Source: a virus
IMG/VR virus record: IMGVR_UViG_3300043395_003730
Span: 1 to 38,370 of that record
Reading direction: 5' to 3' (one strand)
DNA: 38,370 nt
The position numbers and the translations under genes are program-made. This document shows, piece after piece, positions 37,921-38,370 of the stretch. The notes under the pieces were generated by a model. That model saw nothing but the letters and a program-made list of their open reading frames with translations. It ran no database searches and was not told the DNA's origin. The stretch's first letter is position 1; each line of letters starts with the position of its first letter.

Positions 37921-37950
37921 AGCCCCATGCCTCACCGCGTGGGGCTTTTT
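37921..37950 (+). terminator. Rho-independent terminator of the early operon
   Basis: Stem AGCCCCATGC/GCGTGGGGCT of 10 bp with one G-T pair, loop CTCACC, then T4 following the stem. Confidence 0.92.
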
Positions 37951-38020
37951 CGTGCCTACACCGTGCCCGATGGACCCCTCCAGCGCCTGTCGGCGCGCGC
38001 CGAGCACGGGTCCGCCTCGA

Positions 38021-38042
38021 ACCCATGCAGCGCTGCATGGGT
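38021..38042. repeat. 22-bp perfect palindrome
   Basis: ACCCATGCAGC followed directly by its reverse complement. Between the two hairpins of the right end; possible operator or recombination/packaging site. Confidence 0.85.
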
Positions 38043-38071
38043 CGGCATGCTGCGCGCCGCTTCACCTCCCT

Positions 38072-38098
38072 CCACGCGGCCCGATCAGGGCCGCGTGG
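38072..38098. terminator. Second strong hairpin in the right end
   Basis: An 11-bp stem CCACGCGGCCC/GGGCCGCGTGG around loop GATCA, followed by a mixed pyrimidine tract without a proper T run. Could be a weak terminator or a structural element. Confidence 0.6.
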
Positions 38099-38370
38099 GG
38101 CCTTTCGCTTCCCCTTTCCCCCATCGATTTGATAAAGACCCATGCAACCCGAGCAAAACCCGAGCGCGTTTAAGTGGTTATCCAGACAAGATTTGTTCGG
38201 GTAGTCATGGGTAGGATGGGGGGTGTAGTATTATTCACAAAAGAAGCGCGGTTAAAAAAGAGAGCGGGGTGGGGTGCGACCCGTGCAAAACGACCCCAAA
38301 CCGACCCGACACCCCCCCCTACTAAGGAATCTATTGCACCCACCGACCCCAAAGGCTTCGGGGCGCGACC
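38099..38370. other. Non-coding right end, possible cos region
   Basis: No convincing gene. It has an AT-rich part (38160-38260) and a C-rich end with the direct repeat CGACCCCAAA at 38291-38300 and 38344-38353, plus ACCGACCC variants. In a circular genome it would adjoin the small-terminase candidate, where cos or terminase-binding repeats are expected. A 60-residue frame exists on the minus strand (38170-38352) but lacks support. Confidence 0.4.

Noticed and set aside
38170-38352. Minus-strand 60-residue gene in the right end
   Set aside because: It has low-complexity Gly/Val and hydrophobic sequence, no ribosome-binding site and no family; the region looks like a packaging or control sequence.

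Overview
The window reads as the essentially complete genome of a temperate, tailed (siphovirus-like) phage of a high-GC bacterium. Its repeat families (pyrimidine-rich CTCCGTTCCCTCCC units, AGGTCTCAGG units, CTTCGCGTCTTCGCG palindromes) and weak Shine-Dalgarno use resemble what I associate with Verrucomicrobia of the Opitutaceae type; that host call is inference from general familiarity and was not checked. It looks like the free or circularised form, not an integrated prophage: an attP-like site made of the 3' half of a tRNA-Leu(UAA) lies in the middle (about 23.77-23.83 kb), between the lysis genes and the integrase, with phage genes on both sides. The window starts at the small-terminase candidate, and the non-coding right end (37.9-38.37 kb) would adjoin it in a circle, where a cos site is expected for a GpA-type terminase.

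Layout. 1-4.75 kb: packaging (small terminase candidate, a DUF3307 membrane protein, GpA-type large terminase) and two unknown genes. 4.8-5.96 kb: a short array of integron-type gene cassettes separated by attC-like sites. 5.97-13.7 kb: head module (amber-interrupted small gene, portal, S49 protease, scaffold-like protein, major capsid, decoration-like protein, connector and tail-completion candidates). 13.7-22.5 kb: tail module with a short tape measure and a long fibre. 22.5-23.7 kb: lysis (holin-like protein, overlapping Rz/Rz1-type spanins, XhlA-like protein); no endolysin was recognised. 23.66-24.93 kb: attP and tyrosine integrase. 24.92-26.4 kb, minus strand: lysogeny genes (membrane protein, secreted protein translationally coupled to an HTH repressor). 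26.48-30 kb: divergent early genes, mostly small, unknown or HTH-like, tightly overlapping. 30.1-37.9 kb: large ParB-like protein, MazG-like protein, DUF5131 protein, primase-like protein and AAA+/SF3-type helicase. 37.88-38.37 kb: structured non-coding end.

The most unusual content is (i) the attC-like sites and cassette genes inside a phage late operon, apparently captured by integron recombination although no integron integrase is encoded here; and (ii) a punctuation system in which nearly every late-gene junction from 6.3 to 22.6 kb is built from a small set of repeat modules plus a TTTGACA motif, always in the same orientation, while the two related copies in the early arm are inverted. 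The strand composition flips at the same place (C-rich + strand left of about 23.5 kb, G-rich to the right), which suggests a replication-related polarity switch near attP.

Three strong terminators around the scaffold, capsid and decoration genes suggest that capsid expression is set apart from the rest of the late transcript. All functional calls come from reading motifs and gene order; no database search was run.
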